Under the pieces are notes generated by a model. It worked only from the letters and a program-made list of their open reading frames with translations. It did not search any database and was not told the origin of the DNA. A stretch of 17,855 nt of DNA from Bacillota bacterium (GTDB lineage Bacteria; Bacillota; Clostridia; Clostridiales; Clostridiaceae). Every line of letters starts with the position of its first letter. Position 1 is the first letter of the stretch. A program made the translations under genes and the position numbers. This document shows positions 6,713 to 14,223 of this stretch, one piece after another. Location of the stretch: NCBI GenBank assembly GCA_023451395.1, contig JAEXZL010000149.1, forward strand, positions 1 through 17,855, written 5' to 3'.

Positions 6713-8146
6713 TTATATTACCTCTAAAATCTCTTTTCTCTGGTGCCTGTCACCAGAGATGTCACAGGGGGTATCTCCGGCACTTCCTATATTGGCAACT
6801 ACATTTTTTATCCACTTCCCTGAACGAAGCCTATTGGCCTCAAATACCACTTTAACAACCTCCTCTAAGCAAATAACAAAGAATACCTGAGGAAGGGTAA
6901 GTTTCAGATAAACTGCCGCAATAAAGCCTAGTGGTATAGAAACACACCATACAGTTCCTAGCTGCACAAGCATTGAGTATGTAGTATCTCCACCACCTCT
7001 AAATACTCCAACTATCATTGCTACATTAAAAAATCTAAGGGGTGCAATGAGAGCCATTATCTTCAGCACCTCTATGGTAGAGCTTATAGTTCCCTGCTGA
7101 ATATTAAAGGCTTTTACTACAAAGGGTGCTGCAATATAAAGGGCGGCTCCCATGACAGTTCCAACTATAGGAGCAAGTATTCCAATCTTAACAGCACTAT
7201 CTACTGCTTCTTTTTCCTCTCCGGCACCTATCTTATTTCCTACCATTATAGAAGCAGCAATAGCTAGTCCAATTCCCATAACCATAAATAGATTGTTTAT
7301 GGTAGTTGCTATCTGCATACTAGCAACCTCACTTATTCCTATTTTGGCATAAATTACTGAATATGTAGTTATTCCTAAGGACCATACTATTTCATTTAAT
7401 ATTACAGAGTAAGATGTTTTAAAATAAATCTTTGTAAAGCTTAAATCCATATTAAATAAATCTTTCATTTTTGCCGCAACAATTGTCTTTCCTCCATAGG
7501 CATATACAAGTACAACGGAAACTTCAACTACCCTAGCAATAGCTGTAGCAATTGCCGCTCCAACCACGCCCATGGCTGGGAATCCAAATTCACCAAAGAT
7601 TAAAATCCAATTTAACAAAGCATTTGTTAATACACCTATAAGGCTAGCAAACATTGGAGGTTTTGCTAATCCAGTACACCTTAAGCCAGTGGAATAGGCT
7701 TGAGTGATATTTGTAATCATAAAGGTTACTGCTATTACCTTTAGATAGTTAACACCTAAGGCTATGACTTCAGAGTCTTTAGTAAATATTCTCATTATTG
7801 ACTCAGGAGAAATTAGTGCAATAGCTGTGAATACTACTGAGGTTACTGTTCCTAGAATAAGGCTTAACCCAAGAACCTTTTTTATATTTGTACTATCTCG
7901 TCTCCCCCAAAACTGTGCCATGAATATTCCTGCTCCTGCATTAATACCTGATAAAACCAAGGTAAAAATGAAAAAGTACTGATTAACCAATCCCACAGCT
8001 GCAATAGAACTTTCTCCCAATCTTCCTATCATCACATTATCCACCATATTTAACGAAGAGCTAATAAGGTTTTGAAGAGTTATAGGAATAACTAAAGTAA
8101 GTATTGCTAGAAAGAATTGTTTATCTTTAAATAATTTTTTCATCAA
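6713..8146 (-). CDS. MATE-family multidrug efflux transporter with REP-derived C-terminus
   Basis: A cation-coupled efflux protein of 477 residues with about twelve membrane segments. The family pattern is clear in the first segment and loop (LVIPITLQNLISSSLNMVDN, VMIGRLGESSIAAVGL) and in the repeated second half (IVWSLGITTYSVIYAKIG). MATE proteins export drugs, dyes or metabolites using Na+ or H+ gradients. The start ATG follows GGGGAGAGG at 7-nt spacing. The gene has its own sigma-A-type promoter and a leader with a terminator-like hairpin. The natural end was probably near WIKNVV (about residue 450). The last 27 residues look foreign, and residues 465-472 (GDRHQRKE) are translated from a REP element. 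The core is complete, so it is probably active. Substrate unknown. Confidence 0.94.
   Translation of the reverse strand: MMKKLFKDKQFFLAILTLVIPITLQNLISSSLNMVDNVMIGRLGESSIAAVGLVNQYFFIFTLVLSGINAGAGIFMAQFWGRRDSTNIKKVLGLSLILGTVTSVVFTAIALISPESIMRIFTKDSEVIALGVNYLKVIAVTFMITNITQAYSTGLRCTGLAKPPMFASLIGVLTNALLNWILIFGEFGFPAMGVVGAAIATAIARVVEVSVVLVYAYGGKTIVAAKMKDLFNMDLSFTKIYFKTSYSVILNEIVWSLGITTYSVIYAKIGISEVASMQIATTINNLFMVMGIGLAIAASIMVGNKIGAGEEKEAVDSAVKIGILAPIVGTVMGAALYIAAPFVVKAFNIQQGTISSTIEVLKIMALIAPLRFFNVAMIVGVFRGGGDTTYSMLVQLGTVWCVSIPLGFIAAVYLKLTLPQVFFVICLEEVVKVVFEANRLRSGKWIKNVVANIGSAGDTPCDISGDRHQRKEILEVI
6730..6754 (-). repeat. REP-like element, copy 2 (inside the MATE reading frame)
   Basis: On the minus strand the core is GGTGACAGGCACC followed by A and the tail GAGAAAAGAGA. 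It lies in frame at the 3' end of the MATE gene and encodes GDRHQRKE. The stop codon lies 15 bp beyond it. It is identical to the copy at 8325-8349. Confidence 0.85.
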
Positions 8147-8163
8147 TCTTCCTCTCCCCTTTA

Positions 8164-8203
8164 CAAAATAAAAAGCACATGGGTGATAAGCCGCCCATCT
8201 GCT
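8164..8203 (-). terminator. Terminator-like hairpin in the MATE leader (possible attenuator)
   Basis: On the minus strand AGCAGATGGG (8203-8194) pairs with CCCATGTGCT (8183-8174) over ten positions with one mismatch, followed by TTTTATTTTG. It lies between the promoter at 8266-8294 and the MATE start at 8146, so it could stop transcripts before the gene. That suggests control by antitermination. No known riboswitch was recognised before it. Confidence 0.65.
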
Positions 8204-8265
8204 ATTAAACTTAAATTAATATATTAAATTTTATTCTCAATAGAAGTTCATTTCTGCCCTAAACA

Positions 8266-8294
8266 ATTATAATAGAAGTATCATACCTCGTCAA
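8266..8294 (-). promoter_or_regulatory. Sigma-A-type promoter of the MATE gene
   Basis: TTGACG (8294-8289) and TATAAT (8271-8266) are separated by exactly 17 bp on the minus strand, five of six and six of six matches to consensus. Transcription would begin near 8259, giving a leader of about 110 nt that contains the terminator-like hairpin. Confidence 0.82.
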
Positions 8295-8324
8295 TGCTTT
8301 AATTCATGGCAACTTGATTTAAAA

Positions 8325-8379
8325 TCTCTTTTCTCTGGTGCCTGTCACCGGATAGGTGCCAGGCACCAGAGAAAAGAGA
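8325..8379. repeat. Inverted pair of REP-like elements, copies 3 and 4
   Basis: Copy 3 (8325-8349, minus orientation) and copy 4 (8355-8379, plus orientation) face each other with a 5-bp gap, tails outward. Their arms match at 24 of 25 positions, so the unit can form one long hairpin or two small ones. It resembles the paired units (BIMEs) of enterobacterial REPs. It lies between the MATE promoter and the end of the upstream kinase gene. Confidence 0.85.
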
Positions 8380-8383
8380 AATT

Positions 8384-8440
8384 CACCATAGAAAATAGAA
8401 AGGCACCATAGAGGCTCCTTAATGGAGACTCTAAAGGCAC
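8384..8440. repeat. Decayed REP-like units reaching the kinase gene end
   Basis: CACCATAGAAAATAGA (8384-8399) differs from the REP stretch CACCAGAGAAAAGAGA at two positions. AGGCACCATAGAG follows at 8401-8413 and AGGCACC at 8435-8441. A hairpin, AGAGGCTCC with GGAGACTCT, lies between them (8409-8431, one mismatch). The last fragment encodes the final residues of the kinase. Confidence 0.45.
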
Positions 8441-10035
8441 CTAATCCTAACAATTATCTTTGTTCCTTTATTGAGAGCACTTTCCACCTGTATACTTCCC
8501 TTGTGCTTCATTATAATCCACTTTGCTATGGATAAGCCTAGCCCCGTACCCCCAGAACCATCAACACCCTTGGCTCTTGATTTATCTGCACGATAGAACC
8601 TATTGAATATATTAGGTATGTCCTCTGAGGCTATACCTATACCATTATCCTTTATCGATATAACAGCTTCATTACCATCAGAAATAGAGCTCAAGGTTAT
8701 GGTACCACCTTTAGGAGTATACTTTATGCTGTTATCTATAAATATCCTCAAAGCTTGCTTTATAAGCTTAGAATCAGCATATATTTTTATGACCTCATTA
8801 GCATCGCAGTAAATCTTGTGATCTTCATCAATTACCTTCGTGTCTTTAAATATTTCATCAATTAACTCATTTAGATAAAACTCATCCATAGTAACACTTT
8901 GAGTGTTTTTATCACCTCTAGCAAGAAAGAGAAGACTTTCCACTAATATCTTCATTCCCTCAGCTTCTGACTTAACTGCCTCTATGGACTCCTTTAGTAC
9001 CTGCTCATCTTCTTTGCCCCATCGATCAAGCATATTAACATAGCCCTGTATTACTGCAATAGGAGTTCTTAACTCATGAGATGCATCTGAAACAAACTGA
9101 TTTTGTATCTCATAGGCTCTCTTAAGTCTATCTAACATATCATTAAAGGTTAGTGCCAGATCCTTAAGCTCATTCTGAGTTCCACCGGTATTTAATCTTG
9201 TATCTAGCTTATTAATAGTTATATTTCTCACCGTGGCAGTCATCTCATCTAAAGGTTTTAAAATCCTCTTTGCTTTTGAAGCAGTATGATTTATTGATAA
9301 TAGAGCAAGTAAGACCTCACCACAAAGTAATATAATAATGAGCCATCCTATATTTTGCATATAAGGGTATAGAGGATGCACTACGATTACCTTAACATCC
9401 CAATTATTCGGATCTAAATTTGCAGTATATAGGTAATTAACAGTGCTTAGCTCCTTCTGTATTTCTGCAGTACCCTTTAAAAGGGTAGCAAAGGTTAGGG
9501 AAGAACTGGCCTCAATTGCTCTCTTATCATCAATTTTAAGCCTATTATCTTCTACAGAACTATTTCCCGTACCTTGGATTTCCTTCATGCCATCCTCGGA
9601 TACTTCAGTAGTATATATCTCTTTATTTTGCAAATCATGAATCCTTATATCAGACTCTCCTATTTTCCCTATAAATCTAAACTTATCCTTAGGTATATTA
9701 TTTCTATCAAAGCTTTCAGCAGTTATTTCATTTATGAGCTTGTTCGCATTCTTTTCAACGGATAAAAATGAAAAATACCCATAGGAAGCTATTATTATGA
9801 GGTTTAGAGAAAGCATTATACTTAAAGCCCTTAATGCAGACATAATACTGAGCTTAAGGACTATGGAAAATCTGATTTTAGTAATATATTTATAATAGGT
9901 GTTCTTAATTATATCCCAAAGAGGTTTTATTACATCAGATATTATTAAATCTTTATAATAATCCCCGTGATTTTCATTGTGATTATTGTTATTTTCCTTA
10001 CTCTCCTGATTCCTGTTGTTACTTCCCTTCTTCAT
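8431..10035 (-). CDS. Sensor histidine kinase with HAMP domain
   Basis: A membrane sensor kinase of 534 residues, partner of the regulator encoded upstream. It has an unusual polar N-terminus rich in Asn, Glu and His (residues 1-24), then membrane segment 1 near 66-90, an extracellular sensor of about 140 residues, membrane segment 2 near 229-248, a HAMP domain at 250-305, and the phospho-acceptor H320 in SDASHELRTP. The ATP-binding domain shows the N-box FIDNSIKYT (N435), G1 DNGIGI (463-468) and G2 GGTGLGLS. The layout resembles ArlS/CssS-type kinases. The C-terminus (RIRCL) is encoded by a REP-like GGTGCC fragment, so the original end may have been replaced. The start follows TAAGG, a weak site. 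The signal is unknown; an envelope signal is possible. Confidence 0.94.
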   Translation of the reverse strand: MKKGSNNRNQESKENNNNHNENHGDYYKDLIISDVIKPLWDIIKNTYYKYITKIRFSIVLKLSIMSALRALSIMLSLNLIIIASYGYFSFLSVEKNANKLINEITAESFDRNNIPKDKFRFIGKIGESDIRIHDLQNKEIYTTEVSEDGMKEIQGTGNSSVEDNRLKIDDKRAIEASSSLTFATLLKGTAEIQKELSTVNYLYTANLDPNNWDVKVIVVHPLYPYMQNIGWLIIILLCGEVLLALLSINHTASKAKRILKPLDEMTATVRNITINKLDTRLNTGGTQNELKDLALTFNDMLDRLKRAYEIQNQFVSDASHELRTPIAVIQGYVNMLDRWGKEDEQVLKESIEAVKSEAEGMKILVESLLFLARGDKNTQSVTMDEFYLNELIDEIFKDTKVIDEDHKIYCDANEVIKIYADSKLIKQALRIFIDNSIKYTPKGGTITLSSISDGNEAVISIKDNGIGIASEDIPNIFNRFYRADKSRAKGVDGSGGTGLGLSIAKWIIMKHKGSIQVESALNKGTKIIVRIRCL

Positions 10036-10088
10036 TCTATATACCTTACCAAGCCTTTCATTTACTAATGCTAATAGGGTTTTATGTT

Positions 10089-10775
10089 TTACTCGTCCTT
10101 TATTATATATCCAACCCCTCTTACAGTATGAATAAGCTTAAACTTATATTTATCATCAAGCTTACTTCTTAGATATCTTATATAGACATCAACCACGTTG
10201 GTATCTCCAAGGTAATCATATCCCCAAACACTTTCCAGAATTCTTTCTCTGGTAATCACCCTGTTTTTATTTTCAGCAAGGAACTGAAGAAGATCAAATT
10301 CCTTTTTAGTAAGATCAATAAATTCGCTATTATATTTAACAGTATGCTTGTCTATATCTATTTCAAGATGCCCCAATTCTATTATGTTATGCTCAGCTGC
10401 AATTATGCCTGCTGATCTTCTCTTTAAAAGCCCTCGTATTCTTGCTAAAAGCTCTTCAATTTCAAAGGGCTTTGTAACGTAATCATTAGCTCCCATATCT
10501 AGTCCTGTAACTTTGTCAATAGTTTCATCCTTTGCTGTAAGCATTATTACTGGCACCTCTGAAAATTGCCTGATTCTCCTTAGCACCTCTATCCCATTCA
10601 TAGAAGGAAGCATTATATCTAAAAGTACAAGATCATAACTGCCATTTTTTACAGAGGCTAATCCTTCTCTTCCATCATGAATCTTGTGAGCAATATAGCC
10701 CTCATAATTCAACTCAAGCTCTAAAAATCTAGCGATTTTAACCTCATCCTCGATGATCAATATCTTCTCTTTCAT
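10089..10775 (-). CDS. OmpR-family response regulator (ArlR-like)
   Basis: A transcription regulator of 228 residues from the chosen start. The receiver domain starts MKEKILIIEDE, with phospho-acceptor D53 in LVLLDIMLP, the Thr in VIMLTAKD and Lys in YVTKPF. The winged-helix domain carries ESVWGYDYLGDTNVVDVYIRYLR and the end LIHTVRGVGYII, as in ArlR and related proteins. A frame extending to a TTG at 10799 would add eight residues. The ATG at 10775 was chosen because it fits the family N-terminus and follows AAAAGGG at about 10 nt. The kinase gene begins 53 bp downstream on the same strand. Likely targets are unknown; the MATE gene downstream has its own promoter. Confidence 0.95.
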   Translation of the reverse strand: MKEKILIIEDEVKIARFLELELNYEGYIAHKIHDGREGLASVKNGSYDLVLLDIMLPSMNGIEVLRRIRQFSEVPVIMLTAKDETIDKVTGLDMGANDYVTKPFEIEELLARIRGLLKRRSAGIIAAEHNIIELGHLEIDIDKHTVKYNSEFIDLTKKEFDLLQFLAENKNRVITRERILESVWGYDYLGDTNVVDVYIRYLRSKLDDKYKFKLIHTVRGVGYIIKDE

Positions 10776-10839
10776 ACCTTCTATACCCTTTTCTTTCAAT
10801 AATATTTTTCTTATTTCCTTAGCCTATAAATATAAATTA

Positions 10840-10867
10840 ATTATAAACTAATTACTTAAAACAAAAA
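10840..10867 (-). promoter_or_regulatory. Weak candidate promoter of the second two-component system
   Basis: TATAAT is at 10845-10840 on the minus strand, with TTTTTG as a poor -35 (10867-10862) at 16-bp spacing. Position and orientation fit the regulator gene, but the surrounding DNA is very AT-rich, so chance matches are likely. Confidence 0.3.
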
Positions 10868-10895
10868 ACTTTTATTTTGAGTATAAATTATTACT

Positions 10896-10920
10896 GGTGA
10901 CAGGCACCGGAGAAAAGAGA
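10896..10920 (+). repeat. REP-like element, copy 5
   Basis: Core GGTGACAGGCACC, then G and the tail GAGAAAAGAGA; identical to copy 1. It lies in the intergenic space between the DUF4342 terminator and the promoter region of the second regulator. Confidence 0.85.
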
Positions 10921-10954
10921 AATAATCATCCAAATAACAGCCAAATGAATATCC

Positions 10955-10993
10955 AAATAAATACCCTGCCTTTTAAGTGCAGGGTATTTATTT
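10955..10993. terminator. Terminator after the DUF4342 gene
   Basis: A perfect 15-bp inverted repeat (10955-10969 with 10979-10993) with a 9-nt loop and a GC-rich inner stem (CCCTGC/GCAGGG). The AT outer stem ends in TTTATTT on the minus strand. It begins 19 bp after the DUF4342 stop and can act in both directions. Confidence 0.8.
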
Positions 10994-11011
10994 ACTACCT
11001 ATGAAATTTCT

Positions 11012-11521
11012 TTACTCCTTAGTGGCTTGCATTTTAATATCTTCTGCGGTTTTGGACATCTTCTCCATGGTTTCATTAACCTTTGTCTTTTCAATATCCT
11101 CTCCCTGAAAAACAAATTTATGTCCTGTGAATAAAGCAATTATTAGCAGTGGAATTGCTATATAGGGTACCAATACAGTGATTAAAACCATTATTGTTAA
11201 GGATAATTTTAGAACCACACTCTGATTTTTCTCAATCACTAGATGGTTTCTGTTTCCCTTTCTAAAAACCTTCTTAATCCAGTTGATTAAATTACCTACA
11301 GATTCTGAAAAGCAGTCCTTATTAGAGGCTTCATTATTACCCTCACTAAAATTGCTTCTACCTTCCTGTCCCTTATCCTCTGAGTAGGTTGATCCCTTTC
11401 TTTCAATATAAATTATAGCTTCAAGTATATCACCATTGCAGTATTCAAGTGCTTCCTTTGCTTCCTCATAGGATACATCCTTCCTTTTTCTAAGCTCATC
11501 AATTTGTTCCATTGTTATCAT
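11012..11521 (-). CDS. DUF4342 membrane protein with UBA-like N-terminal domain
   Basis: A protein of 169 residues, function unknown. Residues 4-43 (EELRKR-like start, then VSYEEAKEALEYCNGDILEAIIYIE) match the UBA/TS-N-like three-helix fold seen in DUF4342 proteins of Clostridia. A polar, low-complexity linker (44-72) follows, then a basic stretch INWIKKVFRKGNR, and one or two membrane segments (about 103-132), ending in a charged cytoplasmic tail. The start ATG follows GGAGGG at 7 nt; a second ATG three codons later would be too far from it. It is a single gene between two terminators, upstream of the second two-component system. UBA-like folds bind proteins, so an anchor or adaptor role is conceivable but not shown. 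Confidence 0.85.
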   Translation of the reverse strand: MITMEQIDELRKRKDVSYEEAKEALEYCNGDILEAIIYIERKGSTYSEDKGQEGRSNFSEGNNEASNKDCFSESVGNLINWIKKVFRKGNRNHLVIEKNQSVVLKLSLTIMVLITVLVPYIAIPLLIIALFTGHKFVFQGEDIEKTKVNETMEKMSKTAEDIKMQATKE

Positions 11522-11615
11522 ATATTATCCCTCCGTGCTCTTTATTATTATCTTTATACTTATTATAGGTGACTAAGCTTATAGGAAAATTAGGAGAAGA
11601 TTAAAATTACATTAG

Positions 11616-11661
11616 AAAATTTAAAGACCATTTGAGAGGGCAAAGCTCCTAACAAATGGTC
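11616..11661 (-). terminator. Terminator of the TetR-ABC operon
   Basis: GACCATTTG (11661-11653, minus) pairs with CAAATGGTC (11634-11626) around a partly structured 18-nt loop, followed on the minus strand by TTTAAATTTT. It starts six bases after the ABC-2 permease stop. Confidence 0.8.
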
Positions 11662-11667
11662 TCCTTC

Positions 11668-12471
11668 CTATAAAGAAAGATCTCTTTTATTAAAGATATA
11701 AATTCCAGCTGTATATAAAACTACAGCTATTGCACCGAGAGCAATAAAAGAAGGGACAATGCTACTGGCACCGGATAATATATCCTTTGTATTATATAAA
11801 GTTAATATTGTGGCATATTTTAAATCCTCAAGCTTTCCTCCCACATTCACCAGCATCTGAATTATAAAGAAGGCAATAGGAAGGCCTGCTCCTAAAAGCA
11901 GTGAGTTCTTGGCATCATCAAAAACACAGGAAGCAAAAAAGCTAATACCGCTAAAGGTAAAATGGAGTAAAAGAACTCCAAGGTTTAATAGTATAAAGCT
12001 TTTTATATCAAGGACACCAGGGAAAAGAGCCTCACTTACAGATATACCTAAAATGGTAATATACACAATAAGAATAGTTATTGCTAGAAGTAGAAAGCTT
12101 GCTTGAGTAATAGCTACCTTTTTCCGAGTATTAGGTGTTGCCAATAAATATGCCATTGACCCTCTGTCCACCTGTCTAGCAATAAGCCTATTTGCCACAA
12201 GAATTTCAAAAATCATAGGAAATATAATTACTAAAAATCCATACAAATAAGAGGCCAAGAAACCAATTAGTGTTGTATTTGACATATCAAAGCCAAAGGC
12301 AGAAATGAACTCAGCTGGCATAGTAGCTAATAGATTTGCCATATTTTCCTGAGTACTAGGATCATACATATCAATTATCATAGTAAAGTACAGCGTCAGG
12401 ACAGCAACAAATATTAAAAAAACCTTATAATTAGATTTTATATTTTTCATAAAAAGTGGCTTGCTAAGCAT
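11668..12471 (-). CDS. ABC-2 type transporter permease
   Basis: An integral membrane subunit of 267 residues with about six hydrophobic segments. It pairs with the ATPase encoded just upstream to form an ABC exporter. The segment ANRLIARQVDRGSMAYLLATP is a typical ABC-2 motif, with the charged loop that contacts the ATPase. The frame opens three codons earlier at a GTG, but that codon directly abuts GGAG. The ATG at 12471 is 8 nt after GGAGG, so it was chosen. It overlaps the ATPase stop by 8 bp (ATGCTTAG), meaning coupled translation. A strong terminator follows. The substrate is not evident; drugs or peptides are common for TetR-linked exporters of this kind. Confidence 0.9.
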   Translation of the reverse strand: MLSKPLFMKNIKSNYKVFLIFVAVLTLYFTMIIDMYDPSTQENMANLLATMPAEFISAFGFDMSNTTLIGFLASYLYGFLVIIFPMIFEILVANRLIARQVDRGSMAYLLATPNTRKKVAITQASFLLLAITILIVYITILGISVSEALFPGVLDIKSFILLNLGVLLLHFTFSGISFFASCVFDDAKNSLLLGAGLPIAFFIIQMLVNVGGKLEDLKYATILTLYNTKDILSGASSIVPSFIALGAIAVVLYTAGIYIFNKRDLSL

Positions 12472-13354
12472 TGCTCTCACCTCCGTAATATTGCATAAAT
12501 ATCTCTTCTAGATTCTGATTAGAGGTGTCAATGCTTCTTACCTTGTATCTTGACATAGCATTTATGAATTCTGACATATCTCCTATAACAGAAACAGTAA
12601 CGGTTCTTTTATCCACTGCAATTATTTTAAGCTTTTCCTTTGAAAAACCTTCAGCATCTTCTATGCTTTCAAATCTAACAATATAATTCTTTCTTTGAGA
12701 GGTTCTTAAAGTTTCAATGTTCTCTACTGTTACCAGTCTTCCCTCCTTGATGATACCCACTCTGTCGCAGGTTCTCTCTACCTCTTCAAAGCTATGGGAA
12801 GACATAAGTATAGTTTTATTTCTGCTCTTTTCCTCCAAGATAAGCTCCACAAATCGATTCTGCATTAAAGGATCAAGACCACTAGTTGGCTCGTCCAAAA
12901 TCAAAACCTTTGGATCATGCATAAATGCACATACTATACCTAGCTTCTGCTTCATACCCTTGGACATCTTTTTAATCTTTCCCTGAGTATCTAACTGAAA
13001 AAACTTTATTAACTCCTGAGCCTTAGTAAAATCCTTAAGTCCTCTCATATCAGCCATAAACTTAAGAAACTCTATGCCAGTCATATCATCCATAAAGGTA
13101 ATCTCTCCAGGTAGATATCCTAAATCCTTCTGTATTATGTGAGAGTTTTTTCTGCAGTCCAATCCATTTATAGAGGTGCTTCCCTTATCAGGATTCAAGA
13201 AACCAAGAAGATGGCGGATTGTAGTAGTCTTTCCTGCACCATTTGGTCCAAGATATCCAAAAACCTCTCCTTTATTTATTTCAAAAGAAAGATCAAAAAC
13301 ACCTTTATTATTCCCATAATTTTTAGTTAATTTATTAATCTCAATTATCCCCAT
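12464..13354 (-). CDS. ABC exporter ATP-binding protein (ABC-2 partner)
   Basis: The ATPase of a two-gene exporter, 296 residues, normal for this class with its extra C-terminal domain. Walker A is GPNGAGKT at 36-43, the signature is MSKGMKQK at 130-137, Walker B VLILDEP is at 150-156, the D-loop is SGLD, and the switch His is H187. The Q-loop reads LGYLPGEITF and lacks the usual Gln, as in many BcrA-like and Clostridial exporter ATPases. The ATG shares one base with the TetR stop (TAATG), and AAGGAAGGGG lies just before it inside the TetR gene. The permease gene overlaps its 3' end. The compact TetR-ATPase-permease unit is typical of a substrate-inducible exporter. Confidence 0.95.
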   Translation of the reverse strand: MGIIEINKLTKNYGNNKGVFDLSFEINKGEVFGYLGPNGAGKTTTIRHLLGFLNPDKGSTSINGLDCRKNSHIIQKDLGYLPGEITFMDDMTGIEFLKFMADMRGLKDFTKAQELIKFFQLDTQGKIKKMSKGMKQKLGIVCAFMHDPKVLILDEPTSGLDPLMQNRFVELILEEKSRNKTILMSSHSFEEVERTCDRVGIIKEGRLVTVENIETLRTSQRKNYIVRFESIEDAEGFSKEKLKIIAVDKRTVTVSVIGDMSEFINAMSRYKVRSIDTSNQNLEEIFMQYYGGESNA

Positions 13355-13980
13355 TAAAATTCCCCTTCCTTATAAAAGCCTAATTTCAAAGCTCTCATAT
13401 ATTTATCAAAATCATTAAATATCACTTCTAGGTTCTCTTCAATAGATAGCTTTCCAGTGGCCTCCTTTAAATACCCTTCTGAAACCCAAGCCACTATCTT
13501 ATGAAAAACATCTGGGCTAACCCCCTCTATTAACCCTGAATAGTCAATATTGGACATGGCTTTTTGGACCACTCCCTGTTCCTTGGCATAGTATTCTGTA
13601 ATAACCTTAAGCTCTTGATAAACCTGAGGATTTTCTTCATAGTATGCAGCAATTAGAAAAGCTGAAAAATAAGGATGTCGCTTAAGAATTATAAACTTTG
13701 CCCTTTGAACCTCTGAATATCTTTGAAAAACATCCATACTGTCAATATTAATATCTTGAATTATCTCTTCACTCATTATTTTTAAGCAATACTCATAAAG
13801 ATATAGATATAGCTTCTTTTTACTGCCAAAGTAGTGAAAAACTAATCCCTTTGACACTCCCGCTTCTAAAACTATTTCATCAATAGATGTTTTTTTATAG
13901 CCATTTTTTGAAAACTCCTTCAAAGCTGCATTAATGATTTTTTCTCTTTTATCAACTTCCTTTGTTTCGTTCCTATCCAA
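13354..13980 (-). CDS. TetR/AcrR-family transcriptional regulator
   Basis: A ligand-responsive repressor of 208 residues, probably controlling its own operon. The N-terminal helix-turn-helix is clear (REKIINAALKEFSKNGYKK, then TSIDEIVLEAGVSKGLVFHYFGSKKKLYLYLYEY), followed by an all-helical ligand domain without a recognised class. The frame is open 21 codons further up to a TTG at 14043, but that region overlaps the second operator and the predicted start site and has no ribosome binding site. The TTG at 13980 follows GAGGG at 7 nt and gives the usual short N-terminus, so it was chosen. Two 17-bp palindromes in the promoter are the likely operators. It is the first gene of the operon and overlaps the ATPase gene by one base. 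Confidence 0.92.
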   Translation of the reverse strand: MDRNETKEVDKREKIINAALKEFSKNGYKKTSIDEIVLEAGVSKGLVFHYFGSKKKLYLYLYEYCLKIMSEEIIQDINIDSMDVFQRYSEVQRAKFIILKRHPYFSAFLIAAYYEENPQVYQELKVITEYYAKEQGVVQKAMSNIDYSGLIEGVSPDVFHKIVAWVSEGYLKEATGKLSIEENLEVIFNDFDKYMRALKLGFYKEGEF

Positions 13981-14026
13981 TAGCAATCCCTCATTTATTT
14001 CTATAATTAAATTACCCAATTGATTG

Positions 14027-14043
14027 TTGACCATTTTAGTCAA
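14027..14043. promoter_or_regulatory. Operator 2 of the TetR-ABC operon
   Basis: TTGACCATTTTAGTCAA (plus strand) is an inverted repeat, TTGAC-N7-GTCAA. It covers the predicted transcription start. Turned over and aligned with operator 1 it matches at 15 of 17 positions; the centres are 34 bp apart. Confidence 0.7.
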
Positions 14044-14047
14044 TATA

Positions 14048-14077
14048 ATTATACAGCTCTTTGACTATATTGGTCAA
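14048..14077 (-). promoter_or_regulatory. Promoter of the TetR-ABC operon
   Basis: TTGACC (14077-14072) and TATAAT (14053-14048) lie 18 bp apart on the minus strand. Transcription would start near 14041, giving a leader of about 60 nt to the chosen TTG start. The -35 box is inside operator 1 and the start site inside operator 2. Confidence 0.75.
14061..14077. promoter_or_regulatory. Operator 1 of the TetR-ABC operon
   Basis: TTGACTATATTGGTCAA (plus strand) is the same TTGAC-N7-GTCAA palindrome and overlaps the -35 box. A bound repressor would block RNA polymerase. Binding by the TetR protein encoded next to it is inferred. Confidence 0.7.
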
Positions 14078-14157
14078 TATAAATATATTCAAACAACATG
14101 AATTTAAGATATAGTTTTTTTAATAAATAACATAATGTCTTAGACAAATATTTTTAC

Positions 14158-14205
14158 AAAAAAGACACCGGAATACTGCTGGCATTTACCTAGCATGTAC
14201 CGGTG
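14158..14205 (-). terminator. Rho-independent terminator of the RNA methyltransferase gene
   Basis: CACCGG and CCGGTG (14166-14171 and 14200-14205) form the base of a long hairpin with inner pairs TAC/GTA, TGCT/AGCA and GG/CC. On the minus strand it is followed by TGTCTTTTTTG. It begins about 18 bp after the methyltransferase stop. The CACCGG/CCGGTG base resembles the REP core but the tail is absent. Confidence 0.85.
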
Positions 14206-14223
14206 CGTTCCATTCCTTCATTT

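Noticed and set aside
14166..14205. CACCGG/CCGGTG arms downstream of the methyltransferase as another REP copy.
   Set aside because: The GAGAAAAGAGA tail is missing and the hairpin is followed by a U-tract, so it is better explained as an ordinary terminator.
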